This document shows, piece by piece, positions 25,781 through 35,646 of a stretch of DNA of 45,051 nt. The position numbers and the translations under genes were made by a program. The stretch covers positions 1-45,051 of the forward strand of contig DHQI01000015.1 of the NCBI GenBank assembly GCA_002408065.1, given 5' to 3'. Position 1 is the stretch's first letter; the number at the start of each line of letters is the position of its first letter. A model generated the notes under the pieces. It did not search any database, was not told the origin of the DNA, and saw only the letters and a list, made by a program, of their open reading frames with translations. The stretch comes from Bacteroidales bacterium UBA5342. Its GTDB lineage: Bacteria; Bacteroidota; Bacteroidia; Bacteroidales; UBA5342.

Positions 25781-27343
25781 CTATTTTTTCACTGACATAT
25801 TTGATATATCGATGCTTCCATCGTCTACATAAATAGTCCATGGATTTTTATCCATTTTATAAATACGATTTGTAAAAGCAACATTATCGTTAACATATAT
25901 CACACATACTGATTTTTCAATTACAATCTTCACATCAAACTCTTTATTTTCAGGCACTATTAATGGTGTAAAGTTTAATTCCTTAGAATAATCGCCTGTG
26001 CTATAGCTTGTCTCTTTATTAAGGAACAATGCGGGCATAGACCATCGGTTAGAGGCCGTTAAATCAAATGTAACAGAATAGATTTCTGACATATCATCGC
26101 AAGCTCCAAATGAAAAACCAAAGCTATTGGAGTTACTGGCATCTATGGACATAGAAATCTTTACAGGTGTAGTATTTCGGTTAAAAAGAGCATAACTACG
26201 ACTATCTGTAGAGCTAATACTATAATTCCCTTCATCTCCGACAACATCTCCTTTTGATTTTATTTTCTCAAAGTCGATATCAGTATCAAATTTATTATCC
26301 ACTGCTTCTGGTATTTTTGGATATAGTTTACCACTAGGTTGCTGCACAAGCTTGTGTGTAATGAGACTACCAGCCCAGTCTAGTTCGTTACTCCCGTTAA
26401 CCTCTTGCCCTGTAGAGCACCATCCTGAAATATATACTTGCCCCTCTTTTTCTACAGTCTTAGCGGCATAAAAGTATAAGCCATCAAAGGTCTCATGATG
26501 CCCCGAAGCATCTTTGCACTGTAGCCAAGGACCATCTGGAGAATCTGCAACACGATAAAATGTCTTGCGGTGTTCATCTCTATTAATACGAGAGAAAAAC
26601 AGATACCATTTATCCCCTATCTGGAGCATATTAGGACATTCTAATATATGAGCATCTGACTCAAAATCTGTAAGTGGAGAAATCAAATCCCAAGAATTTA
26701 AGTCTTCTGAGGTATAGCGGGCTAGTACTGCTTTATTATCTTTAACAGATGAGACTAACATCACATATTTATTCCTAGAAGAATCAAAGTACACAAATGG
26801 ATCTCGAAAGTTATTCTTATCATATCCATTAGGAGCCTCAAAGGTGGCATTGGGTTGCTTAGTAAAAGTGCGCATATCTGTTGATGTTGCAAGCATTACT
26901 TTCTCAGCCGGATACAGATTTGAGTTGTGACCCGTATAGAAACCATAGAGTTTTCCACCATTGTCCTTAATAAAACTACCTGTGCCTAGCCAAGATTCCT
27001 GCGATCCTGCTTCCCCATTTGGAATAGCCTGAGCAAATTCAAAAAAGCTAGAAAAGTCGTTGGTTTTTATGCGATAAATAGGGTGATCTACACTTGCTCC
27101 ATTCCTCCAATCTTGGAGAAAAAATAGATATATAAGACCATCCTCACTATTGTAGTAAGGCATAGGATCTCCTACATAACCACTCTGAGGTTTATAGAAG
27201 GTAGAATAGGCACCTACTTCTTTTACTGTCTTGCAGTAACTAGTAGTATCCACCCCTGATTCTACAGGGGTTTCAACGCCATTCTCAGTACAACAAGAAA
27301 AAAGCAATAGTGTGGATACTAATGTGAAAAATAACATCTTCAT
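25781..27343 (-). CDS. Divergent GH32-type fructan hydrolase, lipoprotein
   Basis: A 520-residue lipoprotein (lipobox LLFSC, Cys17) with a five-bladed propeller and GH32 hallmarks: RDP at 180-182 (NFRDPFV) and the acid/base ECPNML (Glu235). The nucleophile motif is changed from WMNDPNG to YVGDPMPYY (Asp59). A C-terminal beta-sandwich spans about 360-520. By position it matches the surface endo-levanase of the Bacteroides thetaiotaomicron fructan locus, so an endo-acting role is possible; this is inference. GH43 was considered, but the RDP/EC pair fits GH32 better. It starts 22 bp after the SusE-position gene and is 52 bp before the next. Confidence 0.82.
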   Translation of the reverse strand: MKMLFFTLVSTLLLFSCCTENGVETPVESGVDTTSYCKTVKEVGAYSTFYKPQSGYVGDPMPYYNSEDGLIYLFFLQDWRNGASVDHPIYRIKTNDFSSFFEFAQAIPNGEAGSQESWLGTGSFIKDNGGKLYGFYTGHNSNLYPAEKVMLATSTDMRTFTKQPNATFEAPNGYDKNNFRDPFVYFDSSRNKYVMLVSSVKDNKAVLARYTSEDLNSWDLISPLTDFESDAHILECPNMLQIGDKWYLFFSRINRDEHRKTFYRVADSPDGPWLQCKDASGHHETFDGLYFYAAKTVEKEGQVYISGWCSTGQEVNGSNELDWAGSLITHKLVQQPSGKLYPKIPEAVDNKFDTDIDFEKIKSKGDVVGDEGNYSISSTDSRSYALFNRNTTPVKISMSIDASNSNSFGFSFGACDDMSEIYSVTFDLTASNRWSMPALFLNKETSYSTGDYSKELNFTPLIVPENKEFDVKIVIEKSVCVIYVNDNVAFTNRIYKMDKNPWTIYVDDGSIDISNMSVKK

Positions 27344-27365
27344 TTAATTATTCTTTTAAAGTTAT

Positions 27366-28475
27366 CTATTCTTTTGGAATAGCTCTTAAATCGTCCCAAT
27401 ACATCATATGAGAACTAAAATTTGGATCATCAGCTACATCTATTACATGTGGAGCTACAAGTATGTTATTGATAATTGCAGTACGATCATCAGGTATATT
27501 AAAAGTCAGCTCCTGCCACTCTCCTAATGCATCTCCTGAATATTCAGCTCTTAACCATCCTTTTTCAGTTTCGCCATCAGACTGTATTTCCACTTGTACA
27601 TCTCCAGCAATCTCTTTCAAAACCATTAGCTTTAATTGCCCATATACAGTAGGATCGATGTTCACTTTATTATTGGTCCACAAAGCACCACCAGACCAAG
27701 CTCTACCACCATCATCAGAAGCCGTTTTGTTCCTCATTATTGCGACACAAGTAGACGATGAATTTATGCCATCTGTTTTAGGGTTAGAATAGCTATTATT
27801 AATAGTACTAGCTATAGACGCCCAAATAGGATTAATATCTTCTCCATTGTAAATAGTGAGAATTGGTTGACCGAGTTTTACTGTTACCTCATAGATAAAT
27901 GTGGAACCTAGATATTCTAATGAAAAATTGACAGGATTGGTAAAGTCTATTTCAGTCCCTTGAGATGGAGATAGAGTAGCTCCATCAGTATATTCTACAG
28001 TTGGCACTAAGGCTGTCACATCAGTACCTTCAGGTAAATACATCACAATCTTTTTACTACTTTCAATAATTTGTCCTTCAACAGAACCTATTTTAAAACT
28101 AGTAATCTTAGCTCTTGCCACATCTACTGTCACCGTATATTTTTGATACAAGTCTTTAGCTTTTACGATGTATTCTTGTTCTAAAATGACACCATCATTA
28201 TTAATAAAATCAATAGCCTCATTACTTTCTGGCGATACAGTAGCATCTGCTCCTATTTCTATCTGAGGCTGTAAACCTTGCAAACTAGAACCAGAGGGTA
28301 AAATAACCGAGATCGTTGAATTTTCAGTATTAATACTACCAGCTACACCATTGACTGTAAACGAGTGTATATCTACATCACCAGAAAAGTCTAAAGACTC
28401 CTTTGTCTCTTCTCCACAAGCGAATGCTAAAAGTGATAGTATTATAATTAAGTATTGGTTTAATAAATTTTTCAT
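27366..28475 (-). CDS. SusE-position surface lipoprotein of the fructan PUL
   Basis: A 369-residue lipoprotein (lipobox LAFAC). Two tandem Ig-like repeats resembling DUF5018 occupy about 30-115 and 118-200 (SFTVNGVAGSI and SFKIGSVEGQI each begin one). A C-terminal beta-sandwich of carbohydrate-binding type fills about 205-369 (WSGGALWTNNKVNIDPTVY..., MYWDDL). It follows SusD by 13 bp. In the related Bacteroides locus the protein at this place (BT1761) binds levan, so this is probably the surface fructan-binding protein; sequence identity to it was not checked. Confidence 0.75.
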   Translation of the reverse strand: MKNLLNQYLIIILSLLAFACGEETKESLDFSGDVDIHSFTVNGVAGSINTENSTISVILPSGSSLQGLQPQIEIGADATVSPESNEAIDFINNDGVILEQEYIVKAKDLYQKYTVTVDVARAKITSFKIGSVEGQIIESSKKIVMYLPEGTDVTALVPTVEYTDGATLSPSQGTEIDFTNPVNFSLEYLGSTFIYEVTVKLGQPILTIYNGEDINPIWASIASTINNSYSNPKTDGINSSSTCVAIMRNKTASDDGGRAWSGGALWTNNKVNIDPTVYGQLKLMVLKEIAGDVQVEIQSDGETEKGWLRAEYSGDALGEWQELTFNIPDDRTAIINNILVAPHVIDVADDPNFSSHMMYWDDLRAIPKE

Positions 28476-28488
28476 AATTCCAGTTCAA

Positions 28489-30168
28489 TTAAAATCCATA
28501 ATTCTGTTCATATTTCCCTTTGCTATAGTTGATTTGCTGTATAGGCACTGGAACGTATTCATTTTTATTTTTTTCGAATGTCGCTCCTTGATAGTAGGCG
28601 TGCTCATCAGCTTCACCTAAATAGTATGCATTCATTACCTCATCGGCTATTCCCCATCTTACAAGGTCAAAGAAGCGCATACCTTCCATTGCAAACTCTA
28701 AACGTCTCTCCCATCTCAATGCTTTAGTTGCAAATTCTTTATCCCAAGTGCAATTGACACCATCCTGATATGTTGCTATCTCAACATTAGATGCAAAACT
28801 GATTAAAGATGTACTTACTTTTGCTCTTGTTCTTAACTGATTTATCACAGGAAGAGCCTCTGCATATCTATCCATCTCAATTAAAGCTTCTGCTCTCATC
28901 AATAAGACATCGGCAAATCGAAGAACAATATTATTCTTTGAGTTGGCATACCAAGGTCCAGTCTTTACATAAAACTCACTCGCTGGATCCACGTTCTCTT
29001 TTAGTGAAGAGTAATAACCATACAAAATAGGATTACGAGATTGAGTTGCTTCATAATTCACATCTGTATACTTGTATGGTTTACCAGGCATAGCTACTGT
29101 ATGGTACAATCTTGGATCTACTTTATCTATTGCCTCGTCGTAGTCTACATCATTGTATGCATCAAAGACTGGTAGACCATTCACAGTTTTATATGCATTT
29201 ACTAAGTTCTGACTTGGCTTATTAAAGTCCCCACCAGGTGTAGGTGTCGTTAAAGCATTTCCCATATTTAGTCTGCCATAGGTAGTACCATCATCTTGCG
29301 AATATTGTACTGCAAAGAGACATTCAGGACCATTTTCATAACTGCCAGGCAAAAAGTTATTAGCAAAATCATTTTCTAACCTGTAAGATGACGTCAACAC
29401 ATATTCCGTCAGGTCTAAAACTTTCTGCATATCATCTTTATCAATAGATACTACATTATTCTTTTCATCTTGACGATAGGCTTTATACAGGTAAGCTTTA
29501 GCTAAATATGTTGCAGCTGCAAACTTATTGGCACGTCCTACTTCTGTTTGAGTTTCTGGTAAGTTGTTATATGCATATTCAAAATCATCAACAATCTTTT
29601 GCCACGATTCATCATTACTTAATGCAACATTCGAAACATCTGCAATGTCTTCAGGCGAAAGCGTTTCATCGATATAAGGAATATTTTTGAAAATAATTTT
29701 TTGGATGAAGTGCATATGACCTCTTAAGAATCGCATCTCTCCCATCCTTACTTTCTTATTTTCCATTTCTTCTTCACTAATACTGTTAAGAAGTCCAAGT
29801 GCAAAGTTAGCTCTAGAGATGGCAACATAATTTCTATACCAGAATACATCAGTGTACCACGTCTCATTACCAACAGATGGAGATGATACCTCTAAGAAAT
29901 ATAGAAAGTCGCCATCATTGAGGTCACGCCCACCTTTATAAGCATCATCAGATCTTACATTTCCATAGTTCCATAAACTCAAAGGTCTATTGATTTCATC
30001 ATTTCCAATAGCAGCATAAGCTGATATGATTTCATTTTCAATCTGTTCCGCTCCAGATAAATTATCCTCTGTCAGAGTACCATAAGCTGGAACCTCTAGT
30101 AAGTCGTCACAAGCAGAGAAAAACAATGCAGATAACGTAATTATTATAAGTGATTTATATTTTTTCAT
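28489..30168 (-). CDS. SusD/RagB family lipoprotein (fructan PUL)
   Basis: A 559-residue SusD homologue (lipobox FFSAC, then DDLLEVPAYGTLTEDNL) that would bind fructan oligosaccharides over SusC. TPR-like helices and the C-terminal signature NNIVLRFADVLLMRAEALIE and WERRLEFAMEGMRFFDLVRWG are clear. It starts 13 bp after SusC in the same operon. Confidence 0.95.
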   Translation of the reverse strand: MKKYKSLIIITLSALFFSACDDLLEVPAYGTLTEDNLSGAEQIENEIISAYAAIGNDEINRPLSLWNYGNVRSDDAYKGGRDLNDGDFLYFLEVSSPSVGNETWYTDVFWYRNYVAISRANFALGLLNSISEEEMENKKVRMGEMRFLRGHMHFIQKIIFKNIPYIDETLSPEDIADVSNVALSNDESWQKIVDDFEYAYNNLPETQTEVGRANKFAAATYLAKAYLYKAYRQDEKNNVVSIDKDDMQKVLDLTEYVLTSSYRLENDFANNFLPGSYENGPECLFAVQYSQDDGTTYGRLNMGNALTTPTPGGDFNKPSQNLVNAYKTVNGLPVFDAYNDVDYDEAIDKVDPRLYHTVAMPGKPYKYTDVNYEATQSRNPILYGYYSSLKENVDPASEFYVKTGPWYANSKNNIVLRFADVLLMRAEALIEMDRYAEALPVINQLRTRAKVSTSLISFASNVEIATYQDGVNCTWDKEFATKALRWERRLEFAMEGMRFFDLVRWGIADEVMNAYYLGEADEHAYYQGATFEKNKNEYVPVPIQQINYSKGKYEQNYGF

Positions 30169-30181
30169 AATCTGATCTTTT

Positions 30182-33100
30182 TTAGAATGACATGTTTAGT
30201 CCTACAGTATATATTTTTGAATTTGGATAAGCTAGATAAGGATTCTCAGGATCTAAACCTGTAAACTCTTTGCTTTTAATAGTGTAAAGGTTTTGCCCAC
30301 TAATATATATACGCATTTTAGATACTTTTAATCGGCTTAGAAGCTCTTCTGGTAAAGTATATCCAAGCTGCAAATTTTTCAATTTACAATAGGATCCATC
30401 TTCCACATAATATGAAGATGTTCTTTTCTCATTGTTCAAATCTGTATAGGCTAAAGCAGGAATATCACTATCAGTATTACTTGTACTCCAAGCATCTAAC
30501 AACCTTGAACTTTTGTTGGCTCCAAGTTCACTTACTGACCAAAAATCAGTTAGCATCTTTACGGAGTTGTAAACTTGATTGCCATAAACCCCTTGGATAA
30601 ATGCGGTAAGATCAATTCCTTTCCAAGCAAGTACTAAGTTTAGACCGTACTCAAACTTAGGGTGTGGATTACAAATCCAATCTCTATCATTTTCGTCAAT
30701 TATATTGTCATGGTTCAAATCTTTATAGCGTATACGCCCAATGCCTTTTCCTGTTTGTTCGCCGTGAGCATCTACTTCTTCCTGAGATTGAAACAAGCCA
30801 TCAGCAACATAGCCATAAGTAGAGTTTACTGGTCTGCCGAGGATATTATCTGTGGTACCATTGCCACCATAACTATTTACTACACTCTCTGGCAACATTG
30901 TTATCTTGTTTCTATAACCTGATATATTAGCAGCAATATCGTATGAGAAATCAAAATCGGTCTTTGCTCTATAACCTAGAGCTAGCTCCACACCCACATT
31001 CTCCATTGATGCACCATTTACCCAATGATTACCCCCTTCTCCTATGGCAGCTAAGTACGGAGGTACAATCAAGATATCGTCGGTCATTTTCTTATACCAC
31101 TCAGCACTACCATAAAGATTCTGGTTAAAGAATCCGAAATCCAGACCCACATTTATCTGTTTGGTTGTCTCCCATCTAAGGTCATCATTACTTCTTTGAG
31201 TCATCTGGTAACCAGAAGCTAGTAAGCCAGAATTGTTTCCTTTAATATCGTATGCTGTTCCAGAATTGATACCCGCCCAAGTATCACCTACATAGTTAGT
31301 AACTATCAGAGTACGTATAGCATAATTATCAATCTCTTGATTACCTGTCAGTCCATAGCTCACTCTTAATTTAAGGTCTGACATATAGGATTTTGCAAAA
31401 TTCATAAATGACTCTTGGTTGATACGCCATCCTGCAGTAAAAGCAGGGAAAGTTGCATACCTATTATTCTTTCCAAATCGTGATGATCCATCACGTCTTA
31501 TAGTAGCAGATGCAAGGTATTTATCTCCGTATGTATAATTTACTTTACCAAAGTATGAATTAAGCACACTACCCGTAGCACCACCAGTAGCAAAAGCTTC
31601 TCCTACACCGGCATTAGGCCACATATAATCGGGGTCCTCAACTTCGTAAGATCTCTTTTCAGCAGAAAAGTTTATATCACTATGCTTAACTATTTCATTA
31701 CCTATTAATACTGAGAAATGATTGTCTTTAACATCAAAACTATAGTTTGCTGTATTAGTCCAGGTGAATTTCTGGTAATGACTCTGAATAAGCTTAGATG
31801 ATGTTAAATCCGACCCCAACCTGCCAGTGAAACTTGTCGTTAGAGCTCTTTGGAAATAATTAGAGTTGTCTATCCCAAAGTTACTTTTAATATTCAGATT
31901 TTTAATCGGTTGAATGTTAATATACGCATTACCAAAGATGCGCCAATAGTCATAAGGATTATTCTTATTGGCATCCAAAATCCTAGCAGGATTATCTCTA
32001 TCATTCATACCAGAGGTTACATATCCCCAATCACCATCTTGAGTATGTACTGGCATTACCGGTAATGACTGTATAGCCAAGTTTAATACCCCACCTGGCA
32101 TTTGAAGCTCGTGAGTTTTGTTAAATGTGATGTTCTCACCAATAGTAATAAGGTCTCCAAATAACTTGTAAGAAGTATTAATCCTCGAAGAAAAACGTTT
32201 ATAGTTGGTATGCTTTACTGTTCCATTATTATCATAATACCCCAATGAAAAGAAACTGTTTGACTTCTCACTACTGTTACTAACAGATAGGTTGTAAGAC
32301 TGTGTAAAACCTGTTTTTGTGATTTCATCAAACCAATCAGTATCACCTGTTAGCATCGCATTAGTGCCATCTCTTGCATCTATATACTTAGGCAAAGACA
32401 TTGAGTTTAACATAGGATATCCCTCATTATCATACGAATAATCATATACATATCCTATCTGATTAGAATTAGGATCGGTACCGCTGTTCATCATGGCTTC
32501 CCACTGTACTGCACCAAATTCTTTGATATTTAGCATATCTATCACTTCACCATATTGTGAACTTGAGAAGAAGGAATCAAAATTTATTTTAGTCTTACCC
32601 TCTTTCCCTTTTTTCGTAGTGATAATAATTACACCATTGGCTGCTCTACATCCATATATACTTGCAGATGCAGCATCTCTCAATATTTGAATATTTTCAA
32701 TATCAGAAGGATTTAGTTCGTGCATTCCACCTTTGGTAGCCACTCCATCAATCACATAGAGGGGATCATTGTTGTTTAATGTTCCAATTCCCCTTATACG
32801 TACAGTAGACGCACCACTAGGGCTTCCATCACTAGATATGTTTACACCAGGAACTCTACCTTGCAAAGCTTTGATAGGGTTATTTTCCCCTTGTTTTATC
32901 ATTTCATCTACATCTACTACGGATACTGCTCCAGTAATGTCTTTCTTGCGCTGAGTAGTATACCCAACTACTACGAGTTCATCTAACTTTACATTATCAC
33001 TTTTTAGTGTCACTTGAAAATCACGCACCTTTCCTACCACATGCACTTGCGATTCCATCCCTATGTATGAAAAAGTCAACTTCGTCTGTTCAGATGTTAC

Positions 33101-33310
33101 TTCAAGAGTAAACTGTCCATCTTCATTAGTGATAGTCCCTCCACCATTAGCGTCTTCCTGAACTGTAGCTCCAAATATTGGCACTCCACTATTATCATAG
33201 ATAGTCCCAGTTATTGTAAAACTTTGTGCATTTATTGCTTGTGCCGAGCTTAAAATAAGTAGACACGTGGCAATAACTGCTTTTTTAATAATGTTAAAAT
33301 GTGTTTTCAT
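30182..33310 (-). CDS. SusC/RagA family TonB-dependent transporter (fructan PUL)
   Basis: A 1042-residue outer-membrane transporter. Signal peptide about 1-28, a carboxypeptidase-regulatory-like domain (about 30-112, TGTIYDNSGVPIFGATVQ), a VVVGYTTQRKKDITGAV TonB-box region, a plug (about 120-230) with DPLYVIDGVAT and DAASASIYGCRAANGVIIITT, and a barrel ending in YTVGLNMSF. First gene of a six-gene operon (SusC, SusD, SusE-like, GH32-like, T9SS protein, GH32). Its promoter carries the three-box array shared with the importer operon. Confidence 0.96.
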   Translation of the reverse strand: MKTHFNIIKKAVIATCLLILSSAQAINAQSFTITGTIYDNSGVPIFGATVQEDANGGGTITNEDGQFTLEVTSEQTKLTFSYIGMESQVHVVGKVRDFQVTLKSDNVKLDELVVVGYTTQRKKDITGAVSVVDVDEMIKQGENNPIKALQGRVPGVNISSDGSPSGASTVRIRGIGTLNNNDPLYVIDGVATKGGMHELNPSDIENIQILRDAASASIYGCRAANGVIIITTKKGKEGKTKINFDSFFSSSQYGEVIDMLNIKEFGAVQWEAMMNSGTDPNSNQIGYVYDYSYDNEGYPMLNSMSLPKYIDARDGTNAMLTGDTDWFDEITKTGFTQSYNLSVSNSSEKSNSFFSLGYYDNNGTVKHTNYKRFSSRINTSYKLFGDLITIGENITFNKTHELQMPGGVLNLAIQSLPVMPVHTQDGDWGYVTSGMNDRDNPARILDANKNNPYDYWRIFGNAYINIQPIKNLNIKSNFGIDNSNYFQRALTTSFTGRLGSDLTSSKLIQSHYQKFTWTNTANYSFDVKDNHFSVLIGNEIVKHSDINFSAEKRSYEVEDPDYMWPNAGVGEAFATGGATGSVLNSYFGKVNYTYGDKYLASATIRRDGSSRFGKNNRYATFPAFTAGWRINQESFMNFAKSYMSDLKLRVSYGLTGNQEIDNYAIRTLIVTNYVGDTWAGINSGTAYDIKGNNSGLLASGYQMTQRSNDDLRWETTKQINVGLDFGFFNQNLYGSAEWYKKMTDDILIVPPYLAAIGEGGNHWVNGASMENVGVELALGYRAKTDFDFSYDIAANISGYRNKITMLPESVVNSYGGNGTTDNILGRPVNSTYGYVADGLFQSQEEVDAHGEQTGKGIGRIRYKDLNHDNIIDENDRDWICNPHPKFEYGLNLVLAWKGIDLTAFIQGVYGNQVYNSVKMLTDFWSVSELGANKSSRLLDAWSTSNTDSDIPALAYTDLNNEKRTSSYYVEDGSYCKLKNLQLGYTLPEELLSRLKVSKMRIYISGQNLYTIKSKEFTGLDPENPYLAYPNSKIYTVGLNMSF

Positions 33311-33358
33311 TTTTACTATGAGTATTAAATTATATGCTCCATTCTAAATTTTCATTGC

Positions 33359-33366
33359 CAAACTTA
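33359..33366 (-). promoter_or_regulatory. -7 element of the fructan susC operon
   Basis: Minus-strand TAAGTTTG fits TAnnTTTG. TTTC lies 22 nt upstream, a poor -33 at a long spacing, matching the geometry of the co-regulated MFS promoter. Weak core promoter, probably activator-dependent. Confidence 0.6.
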
Positions 33367-33416
33367 AAGCCAATGCAAGCATAAACCTGAAACATATGTT
33401 GTCATTAATATAATAA

Positions 33417-33473
33417 ATGTTACAATCTCAAAATATAAGCTATATATGTTACATAAGTCCTTACTATGTTACA
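33417..33473. promoter_or_regulatory. Three-box operator array at fructan susC
   Basis: ATGTTACA occurs at 33417-33424, 33446-33453 and 33466-33473 (29 and 20 bp start to start), 50 bp upstream of the -7 element. The middle box is preceded by GCTATAT. The same array with the same spacing lies at 35647-35703. Probable binder: the AraC domain of the hybrid regulator encoded at 35708-38470. Confidence 0.75.
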
Positions 33474-34364
33474 TTATTGATGTAAAATCTGTTCTATCTC
33501 CGAATGGTTATAGTCAGGTGTTGCACCTTCTTTAGATGCAACAAATGCCCCCACAGCACAAGCATAAGTAATGGCATCTTCAGGTGACTTCCCTTCAATA
33601 ATAGCTGAAATTAACCCTCCAAGAAAAGCATCTCCTGCACCTACACTATCAGCAAGCTGAATTTTAAATCCAGGATGAGTCACAAACTCACTGTCCATAT
33701 ATAGATCCGCTCCATCAGCTCCTTTAGTTACACAAACTGCATTTGCATTATAAAAGTTAGCCATCCATTCCATCAGCTGATGATCGTTACCAGATACCTT
33801 ATGCCAAGAAGCGATAAGGGGAAGCTCTTCATCATTTACCTTTATTAAATCGGCCTTATGCAAAAGCTCATCTACAACTACTTGATCTGTATATGGCGCA
33901 CGCAGATTGACATCTACAACTTTATACGCACCAGTTATTTGTAAGAGCGAGAGCAACGTTTGTCTTGTTTTTTCGAAGCGAGAAGCTAAAGTACCATAGA
34001 CAAAGACGCCTGCTTCTTTTGAGAAAGCCAAAGCCTCATCAGTGGCATCCACATTATCCCAAGCTACGTTTTCACAAATCTCGTATGTTGCATTTTTATT
34101 ATCATCCAAATGTACAATGACCTGACTAGTATCAAGCTCATTATCTACCTGAACAAGTGATGTATCTAAACCAAAATCTTGCATAAAATCAAGCAGTTTT
34201 TCACCTAAATAATCATTCCCCACTCTTGCAACCAACCCCACATCAGCACCTATTCGGTGCAAATGCAGAGCAACATTCATAGGCGCTCCACCAGGTTTAG
34301 CTCCTGAGGGTAACATATCCCACAGTACTTCTCCAAAACAAAGCGTTTTATTATTCCTTATCAT
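33474..34364 (-). CDS. PfkB-family sugar kinase, probable fructokinase
   Basis: A 296-residue ribokinase-fold kinase that phosphorylates a free sugar with ATP in the cytosol. GGAPMNVA (residues 25-32) is the substrate-side signature and DSVGAGDAF (239-247, catalytic base Asp245) the second PfkB signature; VNDEELPL at 176-183 is typical of fructokinases. Placed 31 bp after the MFS importer and inside a fructan locus, fructose to fructose-6-phosphate is the expected reaction. Its stop codon abuts the last box of the susC operator array. Confidence 0.92.
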   Translation of the reverse strand: MIRNNKTLCFGEVLWDMLPSGAKPGGAPMNVALHLHRIGADVGLVARVGNDYLGEKLLDFMQDFGLDTSLVQVDNELDTSQVIVHLDDNKNATYEICENVAWDNVDATDEALAFSKEAGVFVYGTLASRFEKTRQTLLSLLQITGAYKVVDVNLRAPYTDQVVVDELLHKADLIKVNDEELPLIASWHKVSGNDHQLMEWMANFYNANAVCVTKGADGADLYMDSEFVTHPGFKIQLADSVGAGDAFLGGLISAIIEGKSPEDAITYACAVGAFVASKEGATPDYNHSEIEQILHQ

Positions 34365-34395
34365 TATTATTAATTTTTAGTTAGTAACTAATAAA

Positions 34396-35550
34396 CTAGT
34401 ATCTTATCTTTTTTATAAAGGTTAATAAGTAAAATGCCCCCAATGACATTACTAAAATTGCCCCAAGCTGAGATTTCATAATATCAGAAGTAAAGCCCAT
34501 CAATAAGGGGAAAATCGTACCACCAAATAATCCCATAATCATAAGACCTGAGATTTCATTCTTCTTATCTTTTTTATGCAAAAGAGCCTGCGCAAATACA
34601 ATTGAGAAAACATTTGAGTTGCCATACCCTATCAAACCTACAAAAGCATAAATTAATAGTTTGCTATCTGCAAACGTTAATCCTAATATTCCAATTGTTA
34701 ACATCAAAACACTGATAACAAAGAATTTTTTTTGTGAGAATTTGGCTAAAATAACACTGCCAGTAAGCGCGCCCACCGTTCTAAATAAAAAATAGATACT
34801 AGTAGCATAACCTGCATCTGAAAGATCCATAGATAAACGTTCTATAAGAATCTTAGGCGCCGTCACATTGGTCCCAACATCAATACCTACGTGGCACATT
34901 ATTCCTAGAAACGAAAGAAAAACAAACCGATCTCCAAGCAAGGAAAAGCACTGCCCAAATGTAGAGGGTTTCCCTTGTACCTTTTCTTCTTCTATAGATG
35001 TAAAACCTAACCACAATGAAGCTATTACAGCTACTACAAGAAAGACAGGATAGAGCAGTTTCCAATCTCCAAAATGAAGAGCAGCCCAAGCGGCAATAAT
35101 TGGTGCCATAAAACTAGCTATAGCTTTTACAAACTGACCAAATGTCATAGTACTCGCTAAGCGATCACCTCTAATTAAGTTAGAAACCAATGGATTAATC
35201 GAGACTTGCATTAATGTGTTTCCTATTCCCAACAAAGAAAAAGAAATGAGCATCATCACATAGCTATAAGCTATATATGGTAAACCTAAGGATATTATTG
35301 TTATAACTAGACTAAGGACTAATGTTTTTCGTCTTCCGATCCTATCCATCAGCATACCAGTAGGTACTGAGAATATTAAGAACCAAAAGAAAACCATTGA
35401 AGGCAGCAGATTGGCAATACTATCCGAAAGGAGAAAATCTTCTTTGATATAGTTGGTGGCAATACCGACTAAGTCTACAAATCCCATCGCAAAGAAAGCG
35501 AGCATTACAGGTGCTAGTTTTGCGTAATTAAGTTTACTTGTACTATTCAT
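34396..35550 (-). CDS. MFS sugar importer, probable fructose permease
   Basis: A 384-residue inner-membrane protein with about 12 hydrophobic helices. The loop DRIGRRKT near residues 69-76 is the MFS signature between helices 2 and 3, and a longer charged central loop (EEEKVQGKPS) separates the two halves. First gene of a two-gene unit with the fructokinase and adjacent to the sensor gene, matching the monosaccharide importer of the Bacteroides fructan locus. Substrate is inferred from context. Confidence 0.88.
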   Translation of the reverse strand: MNSTSKLNYAKLAPVMLAFFAMGFVDLVGIATNYIKEDFLLSDSIANLLPSMVFFWFLIFSVPTGMLMDRIGRRKTLVLSLVITIISLGLPYIAYSYVMMLISFSLLGIGNTLMQVSINPLVSNLIRGDRLASTMTFGQFVKAIASFMAPIIAAWAALHFGDWKLLYPVFLVVAVIASLWLGFTSIEEEKVQGKPSTFGQCFSLLGDRFVFLSFLGIMCHVGIDVGTNVTAPKILIERLSMDLSDAGYATSIYFLFRTVGALTGSVILAKFSQKKFFVISVLMLTIGILGLTFADSKLLIYAFVGLIGYGNSNVFSIVFAQALLHKKDKKNEISGLMIMGLFGGTIFPLLMGFTSDIMKSQLGAILVMSLGAFYLLTFIKKIRY

Positions 35551-35588
35551 TTGTATAATTTATGTTTCAACGTTTTTACTTTACGCTG

Positions 35589-35596
35589 CAAACATA
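35589..35596 (-). promoter_or_regulatory. -7 element of the MFS-fructokinase operon
   Basis: Minus-strand TATGTTTG fits TAnnTTTG; TTTG (35619-35622) lies 22 nt upstream, longer than the usual 19-20. It lies 39 bp before the MFS start. Confidence 0.6.
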
Positions 35597-35646
35597 TAAT
35601 AGCCGTCAGGTGAAGGCTCAAATGAATGTAACCTAATAGGAAAGAG

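Noticed and set aside
25781..27343. Assignment to GH43
   Set aside because: The RDP and EC motifs in order, and placement beside another GH32 in a fructan locus, fit GH32 better, although the N-terminal motif is divergent.
33311..33473. CRISPR-like reading of the repeated ATGTTACA boxes
   Set aside because: Boxes are only 8 bp with unequal spacing, and the same array recurs at a second promoter, so a regulator site is the better explanation.
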